Of a stretch of DNA of 64,000 nucleotides, positions 50,397 to 59,245 are shown piece by piece. The stretch's first letter is position 1. Each line of letters starts with the position of its first letter. The notes under the pieces were generated by a model. The model did no database searches, had not been told where the DNA came from, and was given only the letters and a program-made list of their open reading frames with translations. A program made the position numbers and the translations under genes. Source of the DNA: a bacterium (lineage in GTDB: Bacteria; Actinomycetota; Acidimicrobiia; Spongiisociales; Spongiisociaceae); contig JAPPGV010000089.1 in assembly GCA_028821235.1 (NCBI GenBank), positions 1 through 64,000 of the forward strand, written 5' to 3'.

Positions 50397-51223
50397 CGGG
50401 TTCCTCCTCGCTGTCGCCTCCGGCGATAGCCGTCCATGGAGGGGATGGCCTCGAGCAACCTCTTGGTGTAGCCGTCTCGGGGGTCCTCGAACACCTGCTC
50501 CGTGGGGCCCTCCTCCACGATCCGGCCGTCGAACATAACCATTACCCGCCTGCTGATCTGCCGCACCACCCCCAGGTCATGGCTGATGAGCACGTACGAC
50601 ATGTCCATCTCCCGCTGCAGGTCGATGAGCAGCTGCATCACTTGGCCGCGAACCGACACGTCGAGCGAGGAGGTGGGCTCGTCGAGGAATACCAGCTTCG
50701 GGTGGGTGGCTATGGCCCGACCGATCCCGACCCGTTGGCGCTGGCCACCGCTGAGTTGACCGGGGTAGCGGTCGAGGTGGAAGCCCCGGAGACCCACCAG
50801 GGTCATGATCTCGTTGGCCCTCTCCTCTTGTTCCCCGCCCGACATACTCAGGTGGAGCTTCAAGGGCTCCGTGACGATCTCCCGCACCGTCATGCGGGGA
50901 TTGAGAGACGAGTTGGGATCCTGGAAGACCATCTGCATGTTCCTGTACAGGCGGCGCACCCTGGCCTTGGGGACCTGGTCCACCCGGACCCCATCGAATT
51001 CGACCTCTCCCGAAGTCGGGTCCACCAGCCGGAGAATGCTGCGAGCGGTGGTCGTCTTCCCGGAGCCGCTCTCTCCGACGAGCCCCACGCTTTCCCCAAG
51101 GGCGACATGAAGATCGATGTTGTCGACCGCAACGATGGTCTGTTTCCGGGGCCACACACCCCGGTGGAAGTGCTTGCTGAGGCTCCGCACCGCGAGTAGG
51201 GCCCCGTTGGGACCAGAGGTCAT
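50393..51223 (-). CDS. ABC transporter ATPase, DppF/OppF type
   Basis: Cytoplasmic ATPase of 276 aa. Walker A GESGSGKT, Q-loop MVFQDPNSSLNPRMTV, signature LSGGQRQRVGIGRAI, Walker B LVFLDEPTSSLD and H-loop SHDLGVV are present. An upstream-extended frame exists, but ATG 51223 has GGAGG 6 bp before it and overlaps the partner ATPase stop by 4 bp. The typical C-terminal oligopeptide extension is shortened. Confidence 0.93.
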   Translation of the reverse strand: MTSGPNGALLAVRSLSKHFHRGVWPRKQTIVAVDNIDLHVALGESVGLVGESGSGKTTTARSILRLVDPTSGEVEFDGVRVDQVPKARVRRLYRNMQMVFQDPNSSLNPRMTVREIVTEPLKLHLSMSGGEQEERANEIMTLVGLRGFHLDRYPGQLSGGQRQRVGIGRAIATHPKLVFLDEPTSSLDVSVRGQVMQLLIDLQREMDMSYVLISHDLGVVRQISRRVMVMFDGRIVEEGPTEQVFEDPRDGYTKRLLEAIPSMDGYRRRRQRGGTR

Positions 51224-52248
51224 TCCTGGCCTCCTTCTCCGGTGGGTCCGCTCGTGATGTGGAGCGGGCCGGGCATGGCGTGGTAGCGATCGGCGAAGTG
51301 GCATATGGACACATGACCCGGTTCGACTTCGACCAGAGGAGGGACGGTGCGGCAGCGGTCCTCGGCGGATGGGCACCGATCCTGGAAGAAGCATCCCTGC
51401 GGCAGGTTGCGGAGGTCGGGCGGCGCGCCCGGGATGCTGTACAGGTCACCGACCCCTCCCTCCACGCTCTCCGTGGACCGGAGGAGTTCACGGGTATAGG
51501 GATTGGCCGGTCTCTCGAAGACCTGGCTGATGTCACCGAACTCCATGGTCCGACCCGCATACATGACCGCCACGTTGTCGCAGAGTTCGCCGACCACGCC
51601 CAGGTCGTGCGTGATCAGCAGCACCGTGAGGCCCATCGACTCCACCAGGTCCCGGAGCATGGAGATGATCTCGGCCTGGACGGTCACGTCGAGCCCGGTG
51701 GTCGGCTCGTCGAGGATCAGGAGTTTGGGGGGGTGGATCACGGCTAGGGCCACCATGACCCGCTGGGCCATTCCACCGCTCAACTCGTGGGCGTACTGGC
51801 GGATGGTCCGCTCCGGATCGGTGATCCTCACCCGCTCCAGGATCCTGAGGGCCGCTTCCCTGGCTTCGCGCTTGGTGGCCCCCGTGTGAGTCCGCAGGGC
51901 CCGTCCGAGTTGCTCCCCGACCGTGAACACGGGGTTCAGGGCCGCTTTGGGATCCTGGAAGGCGATCCCGACTCCGTCGCCCCGGAACGGCTCCATGCGG
52001 TCCTCCGCCCAGGTGAGTACGTCCTCCCCCTGGAACAGCACCCGGCCCGACACGTACCGGAAGTTCTCGGGCATGAGCCGGGGGATGTTGAGCGCGGTCA
52101 TGGTCTTTCCGGAGCCGGTCTCGCCCACCAGACCGGTGACCTTGCCTTCTTCGATCGGGACGTTCACACCGTTCAGGGCGCGCACGTCCCCGCCGATGGT
52201 GTCGAAGTAGCCCTCCAGCCCGTCTATCTCGACGAGGTTGGCGCCCAT
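51220..52248 (-). CDS. ABC transporter ATPase, DppD/OppD type
   Basis: Partner ATPase of 342 aa with Walker [50 protein letters not shown] and ITHDLGVV. The C-terminal oligopeptide domain has three spaced cysteines (GCFFQDRC, EDRC), as in iron-sulphur-containing DppD relatives. It starts at ATG 52248, 15 bp after the permease gene. Confidence 0.93.
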   Translation of the reverse strand: MGANLVEIDGLEGYFDTIGGDVRALNGVNVPIEEGKVTGLVGETGSGKTMTALNIPRLMPENFRYVSGRVLFQGEDVLTWAEDRMEPFRGDGVGIAFQDPKAALNPVFTVGEQLGRALRTHTGATKREAREAALRILERVRITDPERTIRQYAHELSGGMAQRVMVALAVIHPPKLLILDEPTTGLDVTVQAEIISMLRDLVESMGLTVLLITHDLGVVGELCDNVAVMYAGRTMEFGDISQVFERPANPYTRELLRSTESVEGGVGDLYSIPGAPPDLRNLPQGCFFQDRCPSAEDRCRTVPPLVEVEPGHVSICHFADRYHAMPGPLHITSGPTGEGGQE

Positions 52249-52263
52249 CAGATCACGTCCCGG

Positions 52264-53169
52264 TCACTTGCGGGACCTCGGGTCCATGACGTCCCTGACC
52301 CCGTCACCGAGCAGGTAGAAGCCGGTCGTGAGAACCAGTACGAACAATCCCGGGAACACGGAGACCCACCACTCTCCGGTTATGATCTCCGACTGCCCGC
52401 GGGCGATCATGGATCCCCACTCCGCGGTACCCGGTTCGATACCGATCCCGAGGAAACCCAGGGCCGCCGTCACCAGAACCACCCAGGCGGCGTTCACCGA
52501 CGCGTACGCGAGTACAGGGGACAGGCTGTTCGGGAGCAGGTGCCGGAAGGCGACCCGCATCGGCGATCCGCCCACCATGCGGGCCGCTTCGGCGAACTCC
52601 CACGTACGTTTGGTCAGGATCTCGGCCCTCACCAGGCGGGCGTAGTAGGGCATGCCGATGAAGGCCATCACCACCACCACGTTCAACTCCCCGGGTCCGA
52701 TCGCCACCACCACCATCATCGCCAGCAGGAGGGTGGGGATGGACTGCAGGATCTCGAGAATCCGCAGCAGGATGAGATCGACGATTCCCCCGTAGTACCC
52801 GGCGATCGTGCCGAAGAGGACGCCGGCCACCAGCGCGACCAGTACCGCCGAGCCGGTGATGCGGAGATCGAGCGCAGTGGCGGCGACCGTCTTGGAGAAC
52901 ACGTCGGAACCCACCTTGTCGGTGCCGAACCAGTGCTCGGCGCTGAGGCCGGATAGGGGTGGCCCGGTGAGGACCGCGGCGGGATCATGGGTGGTTATGA
53001 ACTTGGCGAAGAGGGCGATCAGTATGAACAACCCCACGAGGACCGTACCGGCGGTGAGGCTCTTGCTCTGGCCGAAGACGTAACGGATCTTGCCCCATCT
53101 GGAACGGGCCGGTGCCACGACAGCGAAGGATGCCTCCTCATGGACCAGGTCACCGGTCATGTCGATCAC
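52264..53169 (-). CDS. ABC transporter permease, DppC/OppC type
   Basis: Inner-membrane permease of 301 aa: cytoplasmic N-terminus, a first helix (LTAGTVLVGLFILIALFAKF), the periplasmic PPLSGLSAEHWFGTDKVGSDVF element, then five helices with an EFAEAARMVGGSPMRVAFRHLLPN coupling loop. GTG 53169 has GGGAGG 5 bp upstream and is preferred to ATG 53160. It is 11 bp from the DppB-type gene. Confidence 0.93.
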   Translation of the reverse strand: MIDMTGDLVHEEASFAVVAPARSRWGKIRYVFGQSKSLTAGTVLVGLFILIALFAKFITTHDPAAVLTGPPLSGLSAEHWFGTDKVGSDVFSKTVAATALDLRITGSAVLVALVAGVLFGTIAGYYGGIVDLILLRILEILQSIPTLLLAMMVVVAIGPGELNVVVVMAFIGMPYYARLVRAEILTKRTWEFAEAARMVGGSPMRVAFRHLLPNSLSPVLAYASVNAAWVVLVTAALGFLGIGIEPGTAEWGSMIARGQSEIITGEWWVSVFPGLFVLVLTTGFYLLGDGVRDVMDPRSRK

Positions 53170-53180
53170 TGCCGCCTCCC

Positions 53181-54197
53181 TTATCTGGTTCTCGGGTCGA
53201 TGAGCATGTACACCACGTCCACCAGGAAGAACGCCACGATGTAGGTGATCGAGGCGATCAGAACGAATCCTTGCAGGGCGGTGAAGTCCGACTTGATGAT
53301 CGCGTCGAGCCCGTACTTGCCCATTCCCGGCCAGTTGAACACCGACTCCACCAGGACTGCCCCGGTGAAGACGAATCCGACGATCACGCCGATCATGGTG
53401 ACGATGGGCAGGAGAGCGTTCTTCAGCGCGTAGCGGAAGTAGATCACCTGCTTGCGGATACCCAGCGCCTTGGGCGTACGTATGTACTCCGAGCGCATGA
53501 CCTCAACCATGGAGGCGCGCGCCACCCTGGTGATGGGCGCCATCACAACCACGCCGAGGGTTACTCCCGGCAGGACCAGGTGCCGGAACGACTCCCACCC
53601 CATGGCCCAGTCACCTGCCAGAAGGCTGTCGAGCGTGTACAGCCCCGTGATCTTCTCCGGTGCCGTGGCGCCGAGCGGGAGCCGGCCCACCGGACCCGGA
53701 AACCATCCGAGGATGACGAAGAAGACCAGGATGAGGACCAGACCGAGCCAGAAGGAGGGCAAGGCCATTCCGACCAGAGTGATGCCCCGCACCGAGAAGT
53801 CCAGGGGACCGTCCCGTCTGGCTCCGGCGATGACACCGAGCGGTATACCCACCACGATGGCGAACGTGAGGGAGAACAGCGCAAGCTCGAACGTGGCCGG
53901 GAGCCGGTCCCAGAGATCGCTGGTAACCGGCCGTCCGGTGATGGTCGACTCACCGAGATCGCCCTGGGTCAGATCTCCAAGGAATACCGCGTACTGCTCG
54001 GGAATCGACTTGTCGAGGCCGAGCCTTGCCCGGATCTCCTGCCGGAGTTGCTCGTCGGCCTGTGGTGGCACATAAAGGGCCACCGGATCCGGGGCGAACA
54101 CCCGTGACACGAGGAAGGTGAGGGTCACGACGCCGAAAACCACCGGGACCACCAGCAGGACCCTGGTGGCCAACTGGCGGGAAATACCCGACTGCAT
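53181..54197 (-). CDS. ABC transporter permease, DppB/OppB type
   Basis: Inner-membrane permease of 338 aa with an N-terminal helix (ATRVLLVVPVVFGVVTLTFL), the LGLDKSIPEQYAVFLGDLTQG element, GDLGES and an EAA-type loop near VMRSEYIRTPKALGIRKQVIYF. ATG 54197 follows GGAGG by about 9 bp. A 12-bp hairpin separates it from the binding-protein gene upstream. Confidence 0.93.
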   Translation of the reverse strand: MQSGISRQLATRVLLVVPVVFGVVTLTFLVSRVFAPDPVALYVPPQADEQLRQEIRARLGLDKSIPEQYAVFLGDLTQGDLGESTITGRPVTSDLWDRLPATFELALFSLTFAIVVGIPLGVIAGARRDGPLDFSVRGITLVGMALPSFWLGLVLILVFFVILGWFPGPVGRLPLGATAPEKITGLYTLDSLLAGDWAMGWESFRHLVLPGVTLGVVVMAPITRVARASMVEVMRSEYIRTPKALGIRKQVIYFRYALKNALLPIVTMIGVIVGFVFTGAVLVESVFNWPGMGKYGLDAIIKSDFTALQGFVLIASITYIVAFFLVDVVYMLIDPRTR

Positions 54198-54246
54198 TTC
54201 TTGCCAACCTCCTACCGGCGGCCCGTAGGGTTGGGCAGCGGAGGAC

Positions 54247-54280
54247 GGAAGCGGCGGGACGTCTTGGCCCCGCCGCTTCC
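54247..54280 (-). promoter_or_regulatory. Intercistronic GC-rich hairpin between binding-protein and permease genes
   Basis: A perfect 12-bp inverted repeat (GGAAGCGGCGGG at 54247-54258, complement at 54269-54280) with a 10-nt loop. No T-tract follows on the coding strand. Position and form match the hairpins at 906-945 and 39362-39403, though the sequences differ. Confidence 0.75.
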
Positions 54281-54303
54281 TGCCGACTCGGGAGCCGGAC
54301 TGA

Positions 54304-56205
54304 TCACCCGGCCAGTCTCAACAGGTAGGACCGGAGGTGCGGGTCGGCGGTGAACGCCACGCCCACGACGGCGGGATGGACCGCTCCCGGCAGGCCGCGC
54401 ACCGTCATCGGGATGATCGGAACGTTCGCAGCGGCGAGACGCTGGACCTCCCTATAGGCATCGGCCCTAGCCGCAAGGTCCGGATTGAAGCGGTTCTCGA
54501 AATGCAGGGTGTCGATTTCGATGTTCGAGTAGTGGGTTGTGTTAGAGAATCCGCCCACACCCACCGGACCGGGGAACCCCCGGGTCACGAGCCAGAGCCC
54601 TACGTTCGGGTCCGCGTCGTCCAACCAGATAAGACCGCTGCGCATCTGCATCCCGGCCATGACCAGCGGGTCGTCGTAGCGGGCGGTTGTCTGCTCGCCG
54701 AACTCGGCTGCCGGAAGCGGCCGTAGCCGGACGTCGATCCCGACCTGTGACATGCTGGCCTGGATGAAGAGTGCGATGTCTTCCCACTCCTGGCGTTCCG
54801 AGGTGTAGAAGAGGTCTGTCTGGAACCCGTTCGGGAGGCCGGCCTCAGCAAGCAGGCTCCGCGCCATGTCCAGGTCGGTGTCATAGACATCCCAGGCGGG
54901 GATGAACGACGGCGATGCGGGGTTCACGACCGAGTAGGCACGCGTGGCATTCGTGAACACGTTCTCCACGATCGTGTCGTAGGGGATGGCATGGGCTACT
55001 GCTTGGCGTACCCGAAGGTCGTCGTACGGTGGCGTTGACGTAGGGAGGTCGATCCTCCACACGTCGGGGAGCGGGGCGTTGACGACGGTGAAGCCCGCCT
55101 CGCCGAGTGACTGGAGTTCTCTCTTGCCGAGGCCGAATGCCACGTCCACCTCGCCGCCCAGCATGAGGGCGGTGATGTCGGCCGGGCTGTTGAGGGTCCG
55201 GTAGATGACCCGGTCGAACCCGTTGTAGGCCTCACCGAGTTGGTTCTGATCCCCTTCGGTCCAATGACCCGGAACCCTCCTGAGGATCAGTTCCGTCCCC
55301 GGCGTGGCTGCTTCCATGACGTACGGTCCCGATCCCTCGGGGTTCTCCTTCAACCACTGGTGACCCCAAGGGTCATCCTCGGTGGAGCGCGCCTGAACCT
55401 CGACGGAGTCGACGATCCCGAAGATCGGAAACCGCATGCTCGGCAGCGAAGCGGTCAGCAGGAAGGGTGTCCCGTCACCCAACTCGTAGTCGAAACGCAC
55501 CGTGTAGTCGTCGATGACCGTGATCTGGCGGGACGGATCGAAGATCCCGGCCAGGTTGGAGTTGAACCTCCCGAACCCCGGCACCTCGATGGCCCGGACG
55601 AACGAATACTTGATGTCGTGGGCGGTCACCGGGTTCCCGGTCTTGTTGAACGTGACTCCCTCTCGAAGAGTGAAGGTCACAGAGCCGCCGTCGATCTCCC
55701 AACTGGTTGCCAGACCCGGCGCCACGTCGAGGCCGTTCCATACGAAGTTGCCGTCGTCGCGCTCGGTTAGGTCATAAGTGAGCAGGCGGTCGTACATGGC
55801 CGCGCTGGCCTCCCGGTTGAAGTTCACCAGGGCGTCCGGGGGATCGAGGCTGTTGAAGTAACCGGTCCACGCGATCACGACAGTCTCCTCGTCCTGTACC
55901 CGGTCGGGCGCCTGCATCACGTCGCCTTCCTCGACCCCGGGCGCCACGGTGGTGGTCGTTACCGCCTGGGTGGTCGGCGTCTCGGTTGTCTCCGAGACCT
56001 CTTCTGTTGTCTCCGTAGCCCCCGTCGTGGTGGCCTCGGTTGTCTCCGTGACCTCGTCCGTCGTGGTGGCAGGTGCGGTCGTGGCGGGTGCGGTCGTTGC
56101 CGTGGCCTGGGTGGTGGCGGCGGGTTCGTCGTCGCCACACGCCACGGCCGCGATGGAAAAGGCCAGCAGCAGCACCAATGGGTAGAAGAATCGGGTTCGG
56201 GTCAT
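54304..56205 (-). CDS. ABC transporter substrate-binding lipoprotein, family 5, with Thr-rich linker
   Basis: Binding protein of 633 aa. The signal peptide FFYPLVLLLAFSIAAVAC ends in a lipobox Cys. A roughly 65-residue linker made almost only of Thr, Ala, Glu, Pro and Val follows, then the family-5 core: VTFTLREGVTFNKTGNPVTA, the FDRVIYRTLNSPADITALM segment and IPYDTIVENVF. The linker likely spans a thick cell envelope. Ligand could be a peptide or amide. It is the second gene of the leftward operon; a 134-bp gap upstream separates it from the second TenA-like gene. Confidence 0.93.
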   Translation of the reverse strand: MTRTRFFYPLVLLLAFSIAAVACGDDEPAATTQATATTAPATTAPATTTDEVTETTEATTTGATETTEEVSETTETPTTQAVTTTTVAPGVEEGDVMQAPDRVQDEETVVIAWTGYFNSLDPPDALVNFNREASAAMYDRLLTYDLTERDDGNFVWNGLDVAPGLATSWEIDGGSVTFTLREGVTFNKTGNPVTAHDIKYSFVRAIEVPGFGRFNSNLAGIFDPSRQITVIDDYTVRFDYELGDGTPFLLTASLPSMRFPIFGIVDSVEVQARSTEDDPWGHQWLKENPEGSGPYVMEAATPGTELILRRVPGHWTEGDQNQLGEAYNGFDRVIYRTLNSPADITALMLGGEVDVAFGLGKRELQSLGEAGFTVVNAPLPDVWRIDLPTSTPPYDDLRVRQAVAHAIPYDTIVENVFTNATRAYSVVNPASPSFIPAWDVYDTDLDMARSLLAEAGLPNGFQTDLFYTSERQEWEDIALFIQASMSQVGIDVRLRPLPAAEFGEQTTARYDDPLVMAGMQMRSGLIWLDDADPNVGLWLVTRGFPGPVGVGGFSNTTHYSNIEIDTLHFENRFNPDLAARADAYREVQRLAAANVPIIPMTVRGLPGAVHPAVVGVAFTADPHLRSYLLRLAG

Positions 56206-56339
56206 GAATGATGCCTTCCTATCCGAAGTGCCTGGAGCCTACGCGGTGATCTCGCAATGCCACGACGGAGGCGCCACCTCACGGTGACGATCATACCCCC
56301 GCCTGCCGTTGCACGACGGGGAAAACTTCGAACGGCGGA

Positions 56340-57002
56340 TCAGACGGGCCAACTACGCATGTGGTAGGCGTCGTCCCAGAACATCCACTCGTACCGCATG
56401 CCGAGGCGCCACTTCTCGAGGAGCCCGTCGAGGTCTTCCTGGTCGAGTCCCTCGCTGAGCCGATCAACTGCCGCTCGGAAATCGTCCATCAGGTCGTGGT
56501 GCACCTCGCTGCCGTAGAACTCCATCCAGTTCTCGCGGCGCTCCTCCCCGATGTTGCCCGAGATCCTCTCGCCGATCAGATCGTAGGTCCAAGGGCAGGC
56601 CACGAAGCTGGCTAGCCAGTCGATCGTACGCCCGTGTAGCGCGTTGTACCACATGTGGTACGTGTATCCCCGGCATGCGGGCGCCATCGGTGGCAGTTTG
56701 TTGCGATCACCTCCGAACACCTCCAGGAGGTCGCCCTGCCGATCCTCACTGGGCTCGAGATTCCAGTCCCGGGTCAACAGATCGAACGTAGCCTTGTCCG
56801 GCGCCTTCGCCGCTGCGACCAGGCGGCACTTGTAGACGGCGTCCACGTACTGGGTGTTCTGCTCGAAGTAGAAGCGCAGCACCCCGTCGGGCAGGCGTCC
56901 TGCTTCCAAGTCAACCAGGAAGGGGTGGTTCTCGATGGCGGTCCAGATGTCGGTGGTGTTGTCCCAGAACCACTGAGCCCGGCTGGCGACATCCTCGCCC
57001 AT
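56340..57002 (-). CDS. TenA-like protein (thiaminase II fold), Asn at pyrimidine-binding position (copy 2)
   Basis: TenA-like protein of 220 aa, related to the copy at 48755-49402. C136 (FVACPWTYDLIG), Y52, the RGYTYH tyrosine, EFYGSE and E205 (RYEWMFWDDAY) match the TenA active site, while the aminopyrimidine-binding Asp is Asn49 (FEQNTQY). ATG 57002 has AAGGAG 7 bp upstream. It is the first gene of the leftward operon and is divergent from an SDR gene across 79 bp. The shared Asn in both copies suggests a distinct substrate rather than decay. Confidence 0.88.
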   Translation of the reverse strand: MGEDVASRAQWFWDNTTDIWTAIENHPFLVDLEAGRLPDGVLRFYFEQNTQYVDAVYKCRLVAAAKAPDKATFDLLTRDWNLEPSEDRQGDLLEVFGGDRNKLPPMAPACRGYTYHMWYNALHGRTIDWLASFVACPWTYDLIGERISGNIGEERRENWMEFYGSEVHHDLMDDFRAAVDRLSEGLDQEDLDGLLEKWRLGMRYEWMFWDDAYHMRSWPV

Positions 57003-57081
57003 CGGCGGTCTCCTTCCTTCCGTCCAGTATGTGAATCGTAACTGTAAGGTTGCCTGCCGGGTGTGGATCGGGAGGAACGTA

Positions 57082-57843
57082 ATGCCAAGACTGCGAGGAA
57101 AGAGGGCGCTGGTCACCGGAGCCGGCTCGGGCATGGGCGCGGCCACGAGCCGACGGTTCGCGCGCGAAGGTGCCTCCCTTGCCCTGGTGGATCGCAATGC
57201 AGACGGCGTAGTCCGTGTAGCCGATGAGATCCGTTCGGCAGGAGCGACCGCCGTTCCGGTTGCGGCCGATCTGGCCCTGGCCGCTGGTGTGCGCCGAGCG
57301 ATAGAGGAGTCGGTGGGGGGACTCGGCGGGATCGACATCCTGGTGAACTGTGCCGGCGTGGGCCAGCATCCGAAGCCCATCGAGAAGACGGATGAGGCCG
57401 AATTCGACCGCATCTTCTCCGTCAACGTCCGGAGTGTGTTCTTCATGATCCGGGCGGCGCTTCCCCATCTGGCGGAGGCGAGCGAGCCGGTCATCGTCAA
57501 CATCGCATCGAACATCGCGATCCGGCCTCGTCCGGGATATGCGGCCTACACGGCGAGCAAGGGGGCGGTGGCTTCACTCACCCGGAGCCTGGCTCTCGAG
57601 CTTGCTCCAAGGAACATACGGGTCGTGGCGCTGTGCCCGGCGGCTTCGGATACTCCCATGCTGGTCGAGTTTATGGGAGGTGAGAACACGGCCGAGAGCC
57701 GGAAGGCGATCGCCGAGGCGATCCCCATGGGCCGCCTGGTGCAACCGGACGAGGTGGCCGCCGTGGCCGCTTGGGCGGTGTCGGAGAATGCCAGGATGGT
57801 TACCGGAGAACTGATCTCTGTAGACGGCGGCCGGGGCCTCTGA
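57082..57843 (+). CDS. Short-chain dehydrogenase/reductase (SDR)
   Basis: Classical SDR of 253 aa. Cofactor motif TGAGSGMG (12-19), VNCAG, and catalytic S143, Y156 and K160 (IASNIAI, YTASK) are all present; it ends with the usual ISVDGGRGL. ATG 57082 has GGGAGG 6 bp upstream and is preferred to an earlier in-frame start at 57031. Being divergent from the TenA/ABC operon, it may share regulation with it and oxidise or reduce a pathway alcohol or ketone. Confidence 0.92.
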   Translation: MPRLRGKRALVTGAGSGMGAATSRRFAREGASLALVDRNADGVVRVADEIRSAGATAVPVAADLALAAGVRRAIEESVGGLGGIDILVNCAGVGQHPKPIEKTDEAEFDRIFSVNVRSVFFMIRAALPHLAEASEPVIVNIASNIAIRPRPGYAAYTASKGAVASLTRSLALELAPRNIRVVALCPAASDTPMLVEFMGGENTAESRKAIAEAIPMGRLVQPDEVAAVAAWAVSENARMVTGELISVDGGRGL

Positions 57844-58145
57844 CTCCTAACAGTCGCCGCTCGACTACTTCGCCTTTCCGGCGAATCCGAACACCCCGTT
57901 ACCGAGCGTTCGTCGAGCACACGGCCATCCCCGCCGATCCCCACATCCTCGCCCCCGCGTTGATAGCAGCCAACCGCGAGCGTTGGCTCGACTTGTGGAA
58001 CAGCGCCGTCCTGCGCTGACATGATCCGGCGGGCTATCCCCGCGAGGATCGACTCGTTGCGATGGATCGCCACGAGAACGGTCGTCGTGGGGATACCCCT
58101 CGGTCATCACGCCCTATTCGCCGGTCTGGAGCACGACCTCCGCCC
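57844..58145. other. Intergenic region with possible gene remnant
   Basis: About 300 bp between two convergent genes. In frame + from about 57894 to the TGA at 58019, a protein-like tail is readable (FVEHTAIPADPHILAPALI, then ANRERWLDLWNSAVLR) with no start or domain of its own. It looks like the C-terminus of a decayed gene I cannot name. Nothing recognisable lies in 58020-58145. Confidence 0.4.
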
Positions 58146-59228
58146 TCACGCCTCCCCATCGAAGGTGATGACGGAGCGGGCCACGGTCCCGTGTTCGAGG
58201 TCGTCCATGGCGATCCCGATCTCATCGATGGGTCGGGTCCGTCCGACGAGTTCGTCCAGCTTGATCATGCCCTGGCGGTAGAGCTCCAAGTACCTGGGAA
58301 TATCGGTCCGGGTCCGGGTCGATCCCATGTTCGAGCCCTTCACCGTCTTCTCGTAGAGGAAGTCAACGCCCGGCAGCGAGATGTCGACTCCCTCGGGGAT
58401 CATCCCGATCAGCACGGCCGTACCCCCGGGCCGTAGCGACGCGAATGCATGCTCGGCGGTCGTCTTCTGCCCTATGGCGTCAAACGCATAGTCGACGCCC
58501 CCGTGCGTGATCTCCATCAACTCGTCCACCGGGTCACGCGAGATGATGACGTCGGTGGCGCCGAACTTTCGAGCGGACTCCGCCTTGCCCGGGAACACGT
58601 CGATGGCGACGATCCGGCCCGCACCCGCGACCGCGCTTCCCTGGATGACGTTCAGCCCGACCCCGCCAGCGCCTATCACCGCCACGGTGGCGCCGGGCCT
58701 CACGCCGGCGGTGTTGAAGACCGAGCCCAGGCCGGTGATCACCGCACATCCGACCGTCGACGCGCTGAGCAAGGGTATGTCCCGATCGATCCTGGTCACG
58801 GCGTGTTCGTGGACGAGCATCATCTCCGCGAACGCCCCAACGCCCCAGTAAGGATGTATCTCCTCCCCGGACCGCGACAGGCGCGGGCGGCCGCCATCGC
58901 GCATCGTGCCCTCCTGCTGGCAGAGAGCCATCCTGCCGGCCAGGCACCACTCGCAACGGCCGCAGAAGACCATGAGGCAGGCCACGACATGATCCCCCGG
59001 AGCCACGTACCTCACGTCCTCACCGACAGCTTCCACGATCCCCGATGCCTCGTGGCCCATCACGGTGGGCAGCGGGGTCGTGTAGTGGCCCACGAGATAG
59101 TGGTGATCCGATCGACAGACACCGGCGGCGACGGTCCTGACCAGTACCTCGCGCGGAGCCGGGGTGTCGACCGCGACATCTTCGATTCCGAGCCGGCCCG
59201 GGATGGACCTGAGAACTGCTGCTTTCAT
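58146..59228 (-). CDS. Zinc-dependent alcohol dehydrogenase (MDR family)
   Basis: Medium-chain alcohol dehydrogenase of 360 aa. Catalytic zinc ligands are C38 (GVCRSDHH) and H59/E60 (MGHEASG); structural zinc cysteines are C89, C92, C95 and C103 (CGRCEWCLAGRMALC). The NAD-binding GAGGVGLNVI follows. ATG 59228 with GGGAG 6 bp upstream is chosen over an upstream-extended frame. Only 17 bp separate it from the molybdopterin subunit gene, so the two are co-transcribed. Confidence 0.93.
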   Translation of the reverse strand: MKAAVLRSIPGRLGIEDVAVDTPAPREVLVRTVAAGVCRSDHHYLVGHYTTPLPTVMGHEASGIVEAVGEDVRYVAPGDHVVACLMVFCGRCEWCLAGRMALCQQEGTMRDGGRPRLSRSGEEIHPYWGVGAFAEMMLVHEHAVTRIDRDIPLLSASTVGCAVITGLGSVFNTAGVRPGATVAVIGAGGVGLNVIQGSAVAGAGRIVAIDVFPGKAESARKFGATDVIISRDPVDELMEITHGGVDYAFDAIGQKTTAEHAFASLRPGGTAVLIGMIPEGVDISLPGVDFLYEKTVKGSNMGSTRTRTDIPRYLELYRQGMIKLDELVGRTRPIDEIGIAMDDLEHGTVARSVITFDGEA

Positions 59229-59245
59229 CACTCGCTCCCTTCGAG

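Noticed and set aside
55950-56130. Repetitive DNA as a possible tandem-repeat array
   Set aside because: It is the coding sequence of the Thr/Ala/Glu-rich lipoprotein linker; the repetition comes from amino-acid composition, not a separate DNA element.
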